Origin: CAYVTV01 sp964563105
GTDB lineage: Bacteria > Bacteroidota > Bacteroidia > Bacteroidales > GCA-2748055
Assembly: GCA_964563105.1 (NCBI GenBank)
Contig: CAZLXM010000002.1
Span: forward strand, 50,905 to 114,904
Direction: 5' to 3'
Length of the DNA: 64,000 nucleotides
Position numbers and translations under genes: made by a program. The notes beneath the pieces were generated by a model. It did not search any database. It saw only the letters and a list, made by a program, of their open reading frames with translations, and was not told where the DNA came from. Positions 28,135 to 37,274 of this stretch are shown piece after piece (within the stretch, counting starts at the first letter, position 1; each line of letters begins with the position of its first letter).

Positions 28135-28653
28135 TCAAATAATCTTTATAACTTTTGTTTGCCCGGTAATTAAAAACTTCTGAAGATCAAGCTGTGTTAA
28201 TAAATTAATCCCCGGTTTTTTACCAGCTTCAATAGAACCATATTCTTTGTCAATTTTCAGGGTACAGGCTGCTTTGTAGCTTATAAGGGAAATTTGTTCT
28301 TCCAGGCTAATTTCAGGATTATACTTTTTTATCATAATCAGATATTTTAGTATCTCCTGCATTTTAACAGTATCTTCAATAATTCTGTTTTTCGGTGCCA
28401 CTTCTTTAAAGTTGAAAAAAATATCCGGTATTTCTGTCTTATGATTAAAAAAATTATTTGATAAGGGAGGGACAATAAATGCCGGAGTTAATATACCCGA
28501 ATAAAACTCCAGCCCGGCTAACTCCTGATACTCACCGCCTGTATCAATAAGCTGTTTTATAATACCTTCGGCATCAAACTCAACAATCCCGTATTTCAAT
28601 GCATGCGAATTCCCCGGAAAAACATAATGAGCTGATATTTTCCTGTATTTCAT
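28135..28653 (-). CDS. Amidohydrolase-like protein lacking the catalytic barrel
   Basis: A 172-residue protein whose ends look like the flanking composite domain of amidohydrolases: the N-terminus (KISAHYVFPGN...YGIVEF) and the C-terminus (SYKAACTLKI, GSIEAGKKPGINLL). The catalytic metal-binding motif PGFxNxHxH is replaced by TPAFIVPPLSNN, and the TIM-barrel of about 200 residues is missing. The frame is open with no stop, so it looks like a stable reduced protein rather than a recent pseudogene. It ends a pair with a DUF4296 lipoprotein gene, 8 bp away. Function unknown; it is unlikely to be a hydrolase. Confidence 0.6.
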   Translation of the reverse strand: MKYRKISAHYVFPGNSHALKYGIVEFDAEGIIKQLIDTGGEYQELAGLEFYSGILTPAFIVPPLSNNFFNHKTEIPDIFFNFKEVAPKNRIIEDTVKMQEILKYLIMIKKYNPEISLEEQISLISYKAACTLKIDKEYGSIEAGKKPGINLLTQLDLQKFLITGQTKVIKII

Positions 28654-28661
28654 AAAGATAT

Positions 28662-29042
28662 CTATTCATTTATGACGTCCTTTCTTAATTCGGGATCATT
28701 CTTCCTCAAAGTATCAAGCATATAATGCATTTTCATAAGTACTTCATTATATACCTTTTCATAAAGTTCGGGCCTTCTTGTATAAGCAGCAACAGTTGAG
28801 TCAAAATCCTCCCTGGTATATCCGTGTTTCTCAATAATATCAGCATAAATGTCAATTGAATCTTTTGAAGAGTATTTATGATGAAATTCATGTCTTACAA
28901 TTATTGTTTCCATAATATGAATTTCGGCTAGTATAGTAACAAACTTCTTTTTCGGAATATTGTGGGCCCGCCTGAACCTTGCAAATTTCTCCCCACAGGA
29001 GAAAAGACTAATGAGTAATATTAAAATGAAAAATTTACGCAT
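28662..29042 (-). CDS. DUF4296 family lipoprotein
   Basis: A 126-residue protein with a lipoprotein signal (MRKFFILILLISLFSC, Cys16) and a helical DUF4296-type body containing IPKKKFVTILAEIHIMET and YTREDFDSTVAAYTRRPELY. DUF4296 proteins are small Bacteroidota lipoproteins of unknown role. Its stop is 8 bp before the start of the stripped amidohydrolase, so the two are probably co-transcribed. Confidence 0.85.
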   Translation of the reverse strand: MRKFFILILLISLFSCGEKFARFRRAHNIPKKKFVTILAEIHIMETIIVRHEFHHKYSSKDSIDIYADIIEKHGYTREDFDSTVAAYTRRPELYEKVYNEVLMKMHYMLDTLRKNDPELRKDVINE

Positions 29043-29189
29043 TTACCTGAAAATAATATGTTCCCGGGGATTTTTGAATTAATATCCCTTTTATAAAAGC
29101 TTTTAATTATTATATCCGGGGCTGGTTTAATAAATAATAGCCAAATTCAACGTAAAGTTACAATAAATACAATTTGGATAACATTAATT

Positions 29190-31376
29190 TCAGCTAACCA
29201 ATGCAAAATCCAATTGCCTTTTTGACATATTAGCGCTTTTTACCTCAATTTCAATTTCGTCTCCAAGCTGATACGTTTTTTCAGAATATCTTCCTTTCAA
29301 AATATAATTCTCCTCATCAAATTCGAAAAAATCATCAACAATACTTTGAAGACTAATCATCCCTTCGCATTTATTTTCAATTATCTCTACATATATTCCC
29401 CAGTTTGTAAGTCCTGAAATAATACCTTTAAATGTCTGCCCTACTTTATCCTTCATATATTCAACCTGCTTATATTTAATTGAAGCCCTTTCTGCATCCA
29501 TTGCTTTACGTTCCATTTCGGAGGCATGTTCACATTTTTTTTCATATTTAATTTTATTCTTCTGTTCACCTCCGCTCATATAAGATTTCAATAAACGGTG
29601 TACCATCATATCCGGGTATCTGCGAATAGGAGATGTAAAATGAGTATAATACTGAAAAGCAAGTCCATAATGACCAATATTTGTAGTGGAATAACGGGCT
29701 TTTGCCATTGCCCTTAACGCGAGGGTTTCAATAACATTCTCCTCCTTTTTTCCTTCAATATCATTAAGAAGTATATTTAATGACAAGGCTGCTTTTTTAC
29801 CCTGCCTTAAATCGAGAGTATAACCAAACTTACGTACAAATTTGGAAAATGATTCCAGCTTTTGTGCATCAGGGCGATCATGTATCCGATAAACAAAGGT
29901 TTTGGTTTTCCTTTTTGCTATTTTCTGCTTTTCGGGCTCAGTAAGATCCTGTAAATAAACAAAGCCGTTATGTACAAACTCGGCAACCCTTCTGTTTGCC
30001 AAAAGCATAAACTCTTCAATAAGCTGATCAGATTCTTCATGTTCCTTGAAATATACTGAGGTGGGAAATCCTTTTTCATCAAGATGAAATTTTACCTCAA
30101 CCCTGTCAAAACCAATAGAACCCTGTTCTGATCGCCATTTTTTCATTATCCGGGCCAGATTATGCAGATTAATTATCTCCTCCTTCATTTCATCATTATG
30201 GCCTTTAATAATATTCTGTGCCTCTTCATAATTAAATCTTCTCATAGACCTGATAACAGTAGGGCCAATCCATTCATTCAACACATCAGCATTTTCATTC
30301 ATCTCAAAAACTGCCGAATAACATAATTTATCAGTATCCGGATTTAAAGAACATATATTATTGGATATCCATTCAGGAAACATGGGAACTGTACGGTCAA
30401 CCAGGTAAACAGATGTGCCTCTTTCATAAGCTTCATCATCAAGTATGGATTTAGATTTAATATAATAAGTGACATCAGCAATATGAACCCCAACTTCAAA
30501 GTTTCCATTATCTAATTTTCTGATAGACAAGGCATCATCAAAATCTTTTGCATCGGCCGGATCAATTGTAAAAGTAGGGACTCCGCGGAAATCCATACGT
30601 GAATTATATTCCGGTTCCGGAATTATATCACTTATTTTACCGGCAGCTTTCAAAACTTCAGGTTTAAAGCGGAAGGGAAGATCAAACTCGGCAAGAATGG
30701 AATGCATTTCAACATCATTATCTCCCGGATCGCCCAGTACTTCAATAATTTCCGCAACAGGGTTCTTTACCCCTTCAGGCCATTCAATAACCCTGGCAAT
30801 TGCTTTCTGACCACTTCTTGCCCCATTTAATTTATCAAGGGGAATAAAAAGATCGTAAGGCATCTTTTTACTGTCGATAAACAGAAAAGCAAAATGTTTT
30901 GATATTTCAACAGTACCTACAAATGAATTTCTTGCCCTCTCCAGGACCTGTATTACTTCCCCCTCATAGCGTGTGTCCTTCCTTCGGCGGGGATAAACAA
31001 ATACCCTTACCAGATCGCCGTCTAATGCAGAATGTAAAAGATTGCGTGCTATAAAAATGTCATCATCCATTTCATCACTAATAACAAAAGCATAACCATG
31101 CTGTGTCATATCAATTTTACCGGTAATATATCCAGCCTTCAACTTAAGTTTATATTTCTGTTTTTCCACTTCCTCAAGCTGATCAGCATGTGTAAGCTCA
31201 TTGAATGCCTGAATGATCAGTGATCTGTCAGCTTCATCCCTGATGCCAAGGATCTTTGCAATCTGTTTATAATTAAAGGTTTTATTAGGATTATTAGATA
31301 ATATCCCAAGTATTTTATTATATAAAACTTCCTTATTTAAATTATTTTTTCTTTTATTTTTCCCTTTTCTAGCCAT
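29190..31376 (-). CDS. rnr: Ribonuclease R
   Basis: A processive 3'-to-5' exoribonuclease that degrades structured RNA. I chose ATG at 31376 (MARKGKNKRKNN), about 728 residues; the ATG at 31397 adds seven residues. Order: basic N-terminus and winged helix (about 15-65), two cold-shock OB domains (about 80-215), the RNB catalytic domain with IDPADAKDFDDAL (from about 271) and C-terminal S1 domain (about 640-728). Catalytic aspartates are intact. No smpB or tmRNA lies near. Confidence 0.95.
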   Translation of the reverse strand: MARKGKNKRKNNLNKEVLYNKILGILSNNPNKTFNYKQIAKILGIRDEADRSLIIQAFNELTHADQLEEVEKQKYKLKLKAGYITGKIDMTQHGYAFVISDEMDDDIFIARNLLHSALDGDLVRVFVYPRRRKDTRYEGEVIQVLERARNSFVGTVEISKHFAFLFIDSKKMPYDLFIPLDKLNGARSGQKAIARVIEWPEGVKNPVAEIIEVLGDPGDNDVEMHSILAEFDLPFRFKPEVLKAAGKISDIIPEPEYNSRMDFRGVPTFTIDPADAKDFDDALSIRKLDNGNFEVGVHIADVTYYIKSKSILDDEAYERGTSVYLVDRTVPMFPEWISNNICSLNPDTDKLCYSAVFEMNENADVLNEWIGPTVIRSMRRFNYEEAQNIIKGHNDEMKEEIINLHNLARIMKKWRSEQGSIGFDRVEVKFHLDEKGFPTSVYFKEHEESDQLIEEFMLLANRRVAEFVHNGFVYLQDLTEPEKQKIAKRKTKTFVYRIHDRPDAQKLESFSKFVRKFGYTLDLRQGKKAALSLNILLNDIEGKKEENVIETLALRAMAKARYSTTNIGHYGLAFQYYTHFTSPIRRYPDMMVHRLLKSYMSGGEQKNKIKYEKKCEHASEMERKAMDAERASIKYKQVEYMKDKVGQTFKGIISGLTNWGIYVEIIENKCEGMISLQSIVDDFFEFDEENYILKGRYSEKTYQLGDEIEIEVKSANMSKRQLDFALVS

Positions 31377-31428
31377 AAACTTAATATTTAGCTCCAAGAT
31401 ACCTGAAAATCATAAATAAACATATCTT

Positions 31429-32538
31429 TTATCTCTTTTTACTTTCATTTGTCACAATATATCCTGCTTTCTTTAAAATTTGAATTTCATGTTCCAGATT
31501 AGGAGTGAAAATTCCTTTACCCAGGTTATTTAAAAGATCAAAAGTACTCCAAAATCTGCCTTCGGAAATCTCTTCAGGATTAAAAACAGGCTGAGTATTA
31601 ATTTTGGTAATAAACATAAAAATAAGCTCCTTTTCGGCTTCTGTTTCCCAAATATATTTTCCAAGAAAAAGCGGACTAAAATCTTTCAATGAAATCTCTT
31701 CATAAGTTTCCCTCATAAGGCTTTCCTCAAGGCTTTCACCCCATGAAACATGGCCTCCCACAGCAGTATCCCATTTACCAGGTTGTATTAGTTTGGAATT
31801 ATGCCTTTTCTGCAGATACAAATCTCCTTTATCATTAAAAACATGCAAATGTACAACAGGATGAAGAAGTTTGTGCTCCGGATTAAAATGTACTTCTGAT
31901 CTGGGTGCTTTGGCAGTTATATTTCCATTTTCATCAACTACAGGAACAAATTCAGCAGTTTTCATAAATTTTCTCCTATGAAAATATGCAGAAATAAGTT
32001 GTACAGCAAAAAAACCAAGTATCAGAAGATAGAACAGCACACCGCTGATAAAACCCCATGCTCTGGTTGACATGAAAAAGACACTGAAAAGCACAAGGAT
32101 CACATGTACAAGAATAATAAGGAATAAAATTCTTAGTGTGCTATTAAGTTTAATTATTGCAGAATCCGGCAGTTTTTTGTCCTTCATAAACCTGCCCGAC
32201 ATTTCAAGGATATAATTTTTTCTTCCATATCCGGAAAAGCCGATTATTATGAGCAATATTCCTTCAATAACGACAGGTTTAAGCTTGAAGAAAATATCAT
32301 TTTCCAGGAGCAGGGACACAAGTCCCAGAACAATCAAAAGGCCAACATCAAAGAGAATGAATTTTTCTACTTTTCGGGAACGAATATAAGTAATAAGGAA
32401 TTCAACAATACCAAAACCAATTGCAACATATAACCCGATAATGGTCCCCCAGATCTCGTCAGCAATTATAAAGACAAGAAGAGGCAGCAGTCCGGGAAGC
32501 ATATCCCTCAATAAAGACGACTTAATGGAGCTTCCCAT
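31429..32538 (-). CDS. YciB-like membrane domain fused to a Nudix hydrolase
   Basis: A 369-residue fusion. Residues 1-180 hold five membrane helices and resemble the YciB/IspZ septation family (LLPLLVFIIADEIWG, TYIRSRKVEKFILF, FFKLKPVVIEGILL). Residues 222-360 are a Nudix domain of the isopentenyl-diphosphate-isomerase-like type, with box G262-x5-E268-x7-R276-E277-x2-E280-E281-x-S283-L284; only the last Gly is Ser. The Nudix domain would face the cytoplasm. Co-localisation suggests an envelope-lipid or nucleotide-sugar substrate, but that is inference. The catalytic glutamates are intact. Confidence 0.75.
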   Translation of the reverse strand: MGSSIKSSLLRDMLPGLLPLLVFIIADEIWGTIIGLYVAIGFGIVEFLITYIRSRKVEKFILFDVGLLIVLGLVSLLLENDIFFKLKPVVIEGILLIIIGFSGYGRKNYILEMSGRFMKDKKLPDSAIIKLNSTLRILFLIILVHVILVLFSVFFMSTRAWGFISGVLFYLLILGFFAVQLISAYFHRRKFMKTAEFVPVVDENGNITAKAPRSEVHFNPEHKLLHPVVHLHVFNDKGDLYLQKRHNSKLIQPGKWDTAVGGHVSWGESLEESLMRETYEEISLKDFSPLFLGKYIWETEAEKELIFMFITKINTQPVFNPEEISEGRFWSTFDLLNNLGKGIFTPNLEHEIQILKKAGYIVTNESKKR

Positions 32539-32583
32539 CCAAAAATTTCTTAGTTATATTATTAATTTTTATCAAACAATTAT

Positions 32584-32895
32584 TTAGCATGATGCCCTGT
32601 ACCAGTCATATACACTTTTAATACCATCCTCCAGGCTGATCCCTGCCTTCCATCCAAGACGGGCAAGCTTTGATATATCCATTAGTTTCTGATCAGTTCC
32701 GTCCGGACGTGAATGGTCCCATTCAATTTTCCCTTTATAATTAACTATCCTGGAAATAAGATGAACAAGATCTTTTATGGCAATATCCTCCCCTCTTCCA
32801 ATATTGATATGGGTATTACGGATATTTTTAACTTCTGCTTTTAACATCTCAGGATCATCGATCAGATCAGTAAAATTAAGATTTTCAAAAATCAA
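32584..32895 (-). pseudogene. C-terminal remnant of GDP-L-fucose synthase
   Basis: The 103-residue reading frame matches only the C-terminal quarter of GDP-L-fucose synthase (WcaG/Fcl), with RNTHINIGRGEDIAIKDL, WDHSRPDGTDQKLMDISKL and LGWKAGISLEDGI. The Rossmann fold with GxxGxxG and YxxxK is absent. The frame stays open upstream to about 33024 but that part is not family-like, and the next gene on the other strand follows at once. A TTG at 32893-32895 is the only start of the listed frame. This looks like a decayed 3' end. A GT11 fucosyltransferase in the same locus (56 kb) would need GDP-fucose from elsewhere. Confidence 0.75.
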
Positions 32896-33015
32896 AGATA
32901 AAGTAAAAATATAATCAGAGACTATTTTATACGTCCCTTCATCATATTCGTTACCGGCTCCGCTCTGCTTTGTCTCTGTTATTATGGATATGCAACACAG
33001 AAATCCTTTTTTGAT

Positions 33016-33023
33016 TATATTTG
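33016..33023 (+). promoter_or_regulatory. -7 box deciding the start of the epimerase gene
   Basis: TATATTTG is a full TAnnTTTG match. Transcription would start near 33030, only about 5 bp before ATG 33035 and downstream of ATG 32984, which supports 33035 as the start. It lies inside the open frame of the fucose-synthase remnant on the other strand. Confidence 0.45.
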
Positions 33024-33034
33024 TTCAAAAAATT

Positions 33035-34054
33035 ATGATCAGCCTTACGGGAGCTACCGGACTTCTTGGTTCAAGATTACTTTTCGACCTTCTTTCCTCG
33101 GGAGAAGAAAAAATACGTGCCCTTAAAAGAGAATCAGGTAATACAGAAACTGTCCGAAAAATATTTTCCTATTATACCGATAAACCCGATGACCTGTTTA
33201 AGCGAATTGAATGGATAGATTTTGATATTCTTGATATAGATTCGGTGACTGAATCTCTTAAAGGCACCTCAAAACTTTACCATGTAGCAGCTATTGTTTC
33301 TTTCAGCCCGAAAGACCGTGTTAAAATGATAAAAGATAACGTTTTGGGAGCTGAAAATATCGTTAATGCCTGTCTTGAGCTGAATATAGAAAAACTTTGC
33401 CATGTGAGTTCTACTTCAGCAATTGGAAATGCCCCCGAAGGAGAATTTTCGGATGAAAAGCTGGTATGGAGGCCCGATAAAATGAATACAGCCTATTCCA
33501 TCAGTAAATTCCATTCCGAAATGGAAGTATGGAGAGGTATTGAAGAAGGACTTAAAGCTGTGATTGTTAATCCTTCTATTATTTTGGGCCCGGGATTTTG
33601 GGATAAGGGTTCATCACTAATGTTTAATACCGTTTATAAAGGATTACGATTTTATACGGAAGGTGTAAGCGGGTTCGTATCGCTTAAAGATGTCACAGAT
33701 TGTATGATAAAACTTATGGATAGTGATATATACGGTGAAAGATTTATTATCTCGGCAGAGAACCTTTCTTATAAAGAAGTGCTTAATAATATAGCCCGTT
33801 CTCTTAATGTAAAGCCTCCTTCAATAGAAGCCGGCCCGGTTTTGACCAGAATGGCTGTTTTTGCTGACAGCCTGAGATCAATATTCACCGGAAAGCGAAT
33901 AATTTCAAAAGAAGCAGCTTTTTCTTCAATAAGGAAGGTATATTTTTCGAACGAAAAAATTAAAAAAGCAATCGGGAAAGAATTCGAAAGTATAAATGAT
34001 ACTATAAAATATACCGGTGAAAGATTTTTAAAAGATAAAGATTCTAACGGCTGA
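33035..34054 (+). CDS. NAD(P)-dependent epimerase/dehydratase family oxidoreductase
   Basis: About 339 residues from ATG 33035, an extended short-chain dehydrogenase. The Rossmann motif is TGATGLLG near the N-terminus, and the catalytic pair is in NTAYSISK (Tyr-x3-Lys). The start at 33035 is preferred over 32984, which would place 17 unusual residues before the Rossmann strand and upstream of the predicted transcription start. The sequence resembles dihydroflavonol reductase-like (NAD-dependent epimerase) proteins; the substrate cannot be told. It is convergent with the Wzi-like gene, overlapping its end by 11 bp. Confidence 0.85.
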   Translation: MISLTGATGLLGSRLLFDLLSSGEEKIRALKRESGNTETVRKIFSYYTDKPDDLFKRIEWIDFDILDIDSVTESLKGTSKLYHVAAIVSFSPKDRVKMIKDNVLGAENIVNACLELNIEKLCHVSSTSAIGNAPEGEFSDEKLVWRPDKMNTAYSISKFHSEMEVWRGIEEGLKAVIVNPSIILGPGFWDKGSSLMFNTVYKGLRFYTEGVSGFVSLKDVTDCMIKLMDSDIYGERFIISAENLSYKEVLNNIARSLNVKPPSIEAGPVLTRMAVFADSLRSIFTGKRIISKEAAFSSIRKVYFSNEKIKKAIGKEFESINDTIKYTGERFLKDKDSNG

Positions 34055-35648
34055 TCCTTATTCCCATATTCAGCATCCCTTTTTTACCCTGCATAAAGGC
34101 AGGAGTATAAAGATCTAAAAAATCCTCTTCAGCTCTGATGTTTTGAAAGGAGCAGCCCAGCTCAAGCCAGATATCATTGATTATCTGATAATTACCCTTA
34201 AATTCCAGAATATCTGATCTCCAGACTACAGGTGTAAATGATTTAATTCCGACTCTGGGGGTATTAAGTTTAGTATGATCAGGCCCTTTAAAAGCATGTG
34301 TATAAGAAACACTTAAATCCATGTTTGCAACCGGTCTGTAAGCAGCATTTAAATAAAGTTCCTGTGCATTGTCGCCCAGATAATGACCAAGATTATAACG
34401 ATTCGATTCAAAAGTGATAGTAGGGACATAATGCCTGAATGTCAGGGCATTTGACCATGTATATTCTGCGCCGAAAAATATGTTCTCCAATATATTGTTC
34501 AATCTGACCCCTCCTTTAACACTAATGAAATTAAATTCATCCGCTTTAAAAATTCTGTTAATAGCCATTTCATCAACATAAGCACTGGCATAAAAATGTG
34601 TTTTCGGGATGCTTTTTATGGAGAAATCCATGAACATCATAGAATTCATATTATCCATACCCGATTGCAGGTGGTGATCAACTGATTTCCAGAATAAAAC
34701 AGGTATTAAATAAGCAGGATGAGGATTATCATAGTCATAAATAATTGCATTTCCCGCAGAAATATAAATGTTTTTGAATGGTTTAAAAGTAAACAAATTA
34801 GCTGCCAGAAATTTGCTATAATAATTTCTTCGTTCGACATGTCCTGCAGGTCCTGTAAAACTAAGAGATCTTGAACTGTCAACCACTTCAGATACAAGCC
34901 AGCCATGAACATAGTTAAATTCGAACCATTCTAACGGTCTTAAATTCAGGTTAAAACTTACAAAAGAAGGTGTTCTTCCCGATAAAATATTCGTGCCATT
35001 ATAACCCGGTCCCCAGGAGATATTTTCCTTTATCAGGCCAATATGCCCTGTTTTCCATGAATAAGTAATACCTCCCCTTGATTCCCAATAATCCTGCCTG
35101 CCATCACTAAATCTCTTTATATTTGCCCCTCCCTGTTGTTGTAACAAAAAGGAAGGCTTCATCAATTCCTCACTTTCATGCGTATCTGTCAGGCTGGCAA
35201 AAAAACTCCAGTCAGCAATCGTTCCATTTGCATACAAACCATTCCACCAGCGATAAACATAGCCATCACCTGATAAGATAAGATTCCCTCCCCCTATAGG
35301 ATTTATAGTCAGCGAAAACAGGCTGTCCCGCCTGTAAAGAAGGTCAAGCCTGCGATTAAAATTCCTGTTTGTATATTTTTCCTTATTAAAATCTTTCAGA
35401 TAAAATTGTAATTCTTTTTTCTGCCTTGTATTTAATCCCGCGGTATCCACATTTTCGAGGAGAGAGAGTATCCTTTTTCTGCCCAGGGGCTTAACCGGAG
35501 AATAAAAATCCATATCCATCTCATCAAGAAAATCATAAACATCATTCTTTAAAAAAGGCTGTGGCAAGAATTGTCCGTCAGCCTCCATTAGAGCAAATCC
35601 TAAAAAAAATCCAATATTTAAGCAGTAAAAAACAAAAAGCCTGATCAT
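34044..35648 (-). CDS. Capsule-assembly Wzi-like outer-membrane beta-barrel
   Basis: About 534 residues from ATG 35648, which gives a clean signal peptide (MIRLFVFYCLNIGFF...DGQ). The alternative starts 35669 and 35717 add residues and the latter overlaps the sugar transferase gene by 29 bp. The mature protein matches the Bacteroidota Wzi family: a helical N-terminal part (DVYDFLDEMD), then a long barrel with GGGNLILSGDGYVYRWWNG, WGPGYNG and many aromatic strands. Wzi proteins bind and organise capsular polysaccharide at the outer surface, fitting its place at the edge of the polysaccharide locus. Confidence 0.82.
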   Translation of the reverse strand: MIRLFVFYCLNIGFFLGFALMEADGQFLPQPFLKNDVYDFLDEMDMDFYSPVKPLGRKRILSLLENVDTAGLNTRQKKELQFYLKDFNKEKYTNRNFNRRLDLLYRRDSLFSLTINPIGGGNLILSGDGYVYRWWNGLYANGTIADWSFFASLTDTHESEELMKPSFLLQQQGGANIKRFSDGRQDYWESRGGITYSWKTGHIGLIKENISWGPGYNGTNILSGRTPSFVSFNLNLRPLEWFEFNYVHGWLVSEVVDSSRSLSFTGPAGHVERRNYYSKFLAANLFTFKPFKNIYISAGNAIIYDYDNPHPAYLIPVLFWKSVDHHLQSGMDNMNSMMFMDFSIKSIPKTHFYASAYVDEMAINRIFKADEFNFISVKGGVRLNNILENIFFGAEYTWSNALTFRHYVPTITFESNRYNLGHYLGDNAQELYLNAAYRPVANMDLSVSYTHAFKGPDHTKLNTPRVGIKSFTPVVWRSDILEFKGNYQIINDIWLELGCSFQNIRAEEDFLDLYTPAFMQGKKGMLNMGIRISR

Positions 35649-35688
35649 AATTAAATAATTAATTGTCATCCGGTTGTTGATCAACTTC

Positions 35689-37206
35689 CTATCTGCTCCT
35701 GGCCTTCCTGAATACAATATTATACATTGCTTTCCAAAAATACCTCCAGTCCGTCTTTAAAGGATGTCCCTCATAAGCTTCCAGGTACCTCATTTCCGAA
35801 TCTTCAATTTCCTCAAGGGTTTCAGGCATATCTGCATAAAAAGGAGGTATAAGCCCTGGTTTAAAAAGTATCCTTTTCTGTCTTAATTCCTCGTTGTATA
35901 AGTCAAAATATTGCCGGCTTAATGGCCTGACTCCGACAAGTTTCATATCCCCTTTTAATACATTAAAAAACATGGGCAATTCATCCAGCCAGAATTTACG
36001 CAGGAACCTTCCAAGGGGTGAAACTCTGAAATCATCTTTAAACTTACCCCCGTCTTCCAGTTTATTTACTTCATATACATAATCCTGCAAATATTCAGCA
36101 AAGGGATGCATAGTGCGTAATTTGTAAACTCTTATCATCTTTCCGTCCTTGCCCACTCTGCGCAATTTAACAAAAGGGCCATAAGTCGGACTGAAATCAT
36201 AAGCCGGAACACCCGTTTTATTTACAATAAAAATAAACATATTATTAATCACCCTTTCATCGCAAATTTCAAAGCCGCAGGAATAAAGCCTTCCCAATAC
36301 CTCAACTTTTGAGATCACCCTGTTCATACCCCGGGTAAAAAGGAAATAGATTTTCTTTGTAAGCCGGAACTTTGGAAAAACACGCTTTACAATAACATCA
36401 AAAAAATAAATGATCCAGTTAATAAGTGGCGGATATTTATTTAATATCCTTTTTTTTCTGGCATCACTGGTTTCAACACAGCCAATAAATATACCATCAG
36501 GCGGAAGCTTCCTGTTTACCGATTCCAGGAATTTGTTCATATACTGTATATCATTAAATCTCCGCAGGTTTATAATATTTGTATAATAATTATCGGGTTG
36601 AAATTCAATATTAAACCTGGTAGTAGTTGATATTATCAAAGTTTCCTTACTATGCATATCGGCATATTCATCCATAAATTCATAGGCCCCCTTTCCACAT
36701 GCTGATTCCACTTCCTCCATTATAATATCAGGTGAAACAGCATGGCCCATAAAATCTTTTGCCTCTTTCGCCTTTTTCATTTCTGCAGCAGTTGGCAGAG
36801 GATTGATGACATTAACACCATTTGTGCCTGAATGCAAAAGAAGATAATAAATATTTCCCAGGAAAAGTTCGCCAAATGTTGCAAGGGCAGTAGTGCCAAA
36901 TAATATTAACCTTGAAAAATTAGGAAGCTGTAAACCGACAATTATTACTGTCATTACGCCCAATGAAATAAAATTCGGTAATAGTATATTTTGCAGGATC
37001 CTTGAAAATTTATGTTTCTTTTTAAGGCGATATTTTTTGAAATAAAAAGAAGATATTGACCATAATATAATCAGAAAGAAAAATGCCATTAAATAATGGG
37101 AACTAAAATAACCGGGGGTATTTGATTTATAAATGGCAACGACAAGATAAGACAGGGCCAATATTAATATATCAATAAGATATATAATAAAATGGCGTTT
37201 GTTCAT
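35689..37206 (-). CDS. Sugar-phosphate transferase (initiating glycosyltransferase)
   Basis: A 505-residue protein with four N-terminal membrane helices (about residues 7-125), a middle cytoplasmic region (about 140-340) and a C-terminal bacterial sugar transferase domain with KLRTM (about 362), LDELP (about 407) and VGVRPLS (about 423). Such enzymes put the first sugar-phosphate on undecaprenyl phosphate to start glycan synthesis. The usual membrane re-entrant helix before RVGKDGK is not evident: the sequence goes from GPFVKLRRVGKDG to KLRTM. The middle region has no CoA-binding-type motif I recognise. It overlaps the Wzi-like frame only if the latter begins at 35717. Confidence 0.85.
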   Translation of the reverse strand: MNKRHFIIYLIDILILALSYLVVAIYKSNTPGYFSSHYLMAFFFLIILWSISSFYFKKYRLKKKHKFSRILQNILLPNFISLGVMTVIIVGLQLPNFSRLILFGTTALATFGELFLGNIYYLLLHSGTNGVNVINPLPTAAEMKKAKEAKDFMGHAVSPDIIMEEVESACGKGAYEFMDEYADMHSKETLIISTTTRFNIEFQPDNYYTNIINLRRFNDIQYMNKFLESVNRKLPPDGIFIGCVETSDARKKRILNKYPPLINWIIYFFDVIVKRVFPKFRLTKKIYFLFTRGMNRVISKVEVLGRLYSCGFEICDERVINNMFIFIVNKTGVPAYDFSPTYGPFVKLRRVGKDGKMIRVYKLRTMHPFAEYLQDYVYEVNKLEDGGKFKDDFRVSPLGRFLRKFWLDELPMFFNVLKGDMKLVGVRPLSRQYFDLYNEELRQKRILFKPGLIPPFYADMPETLEEIEDSEMRYLEAYEGHPLKTDWRYFWKAMYNIVFRKARSR

Positions 37207-37274
37207 AAAGTAAAGTGGTTAAGGAGTTAATGGGTAACGGAAGCATTAATGATTGTTAATCAAACACAAACCGC

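Noticed and set aside
37207..37274. Repeat-like spacer before the sugar transferase (GGTTAAG, GAGTTAA, TGGGTAA)
   Set aside because: Units are too different to call a heptad array; chance in AT-rich DNA is likely.
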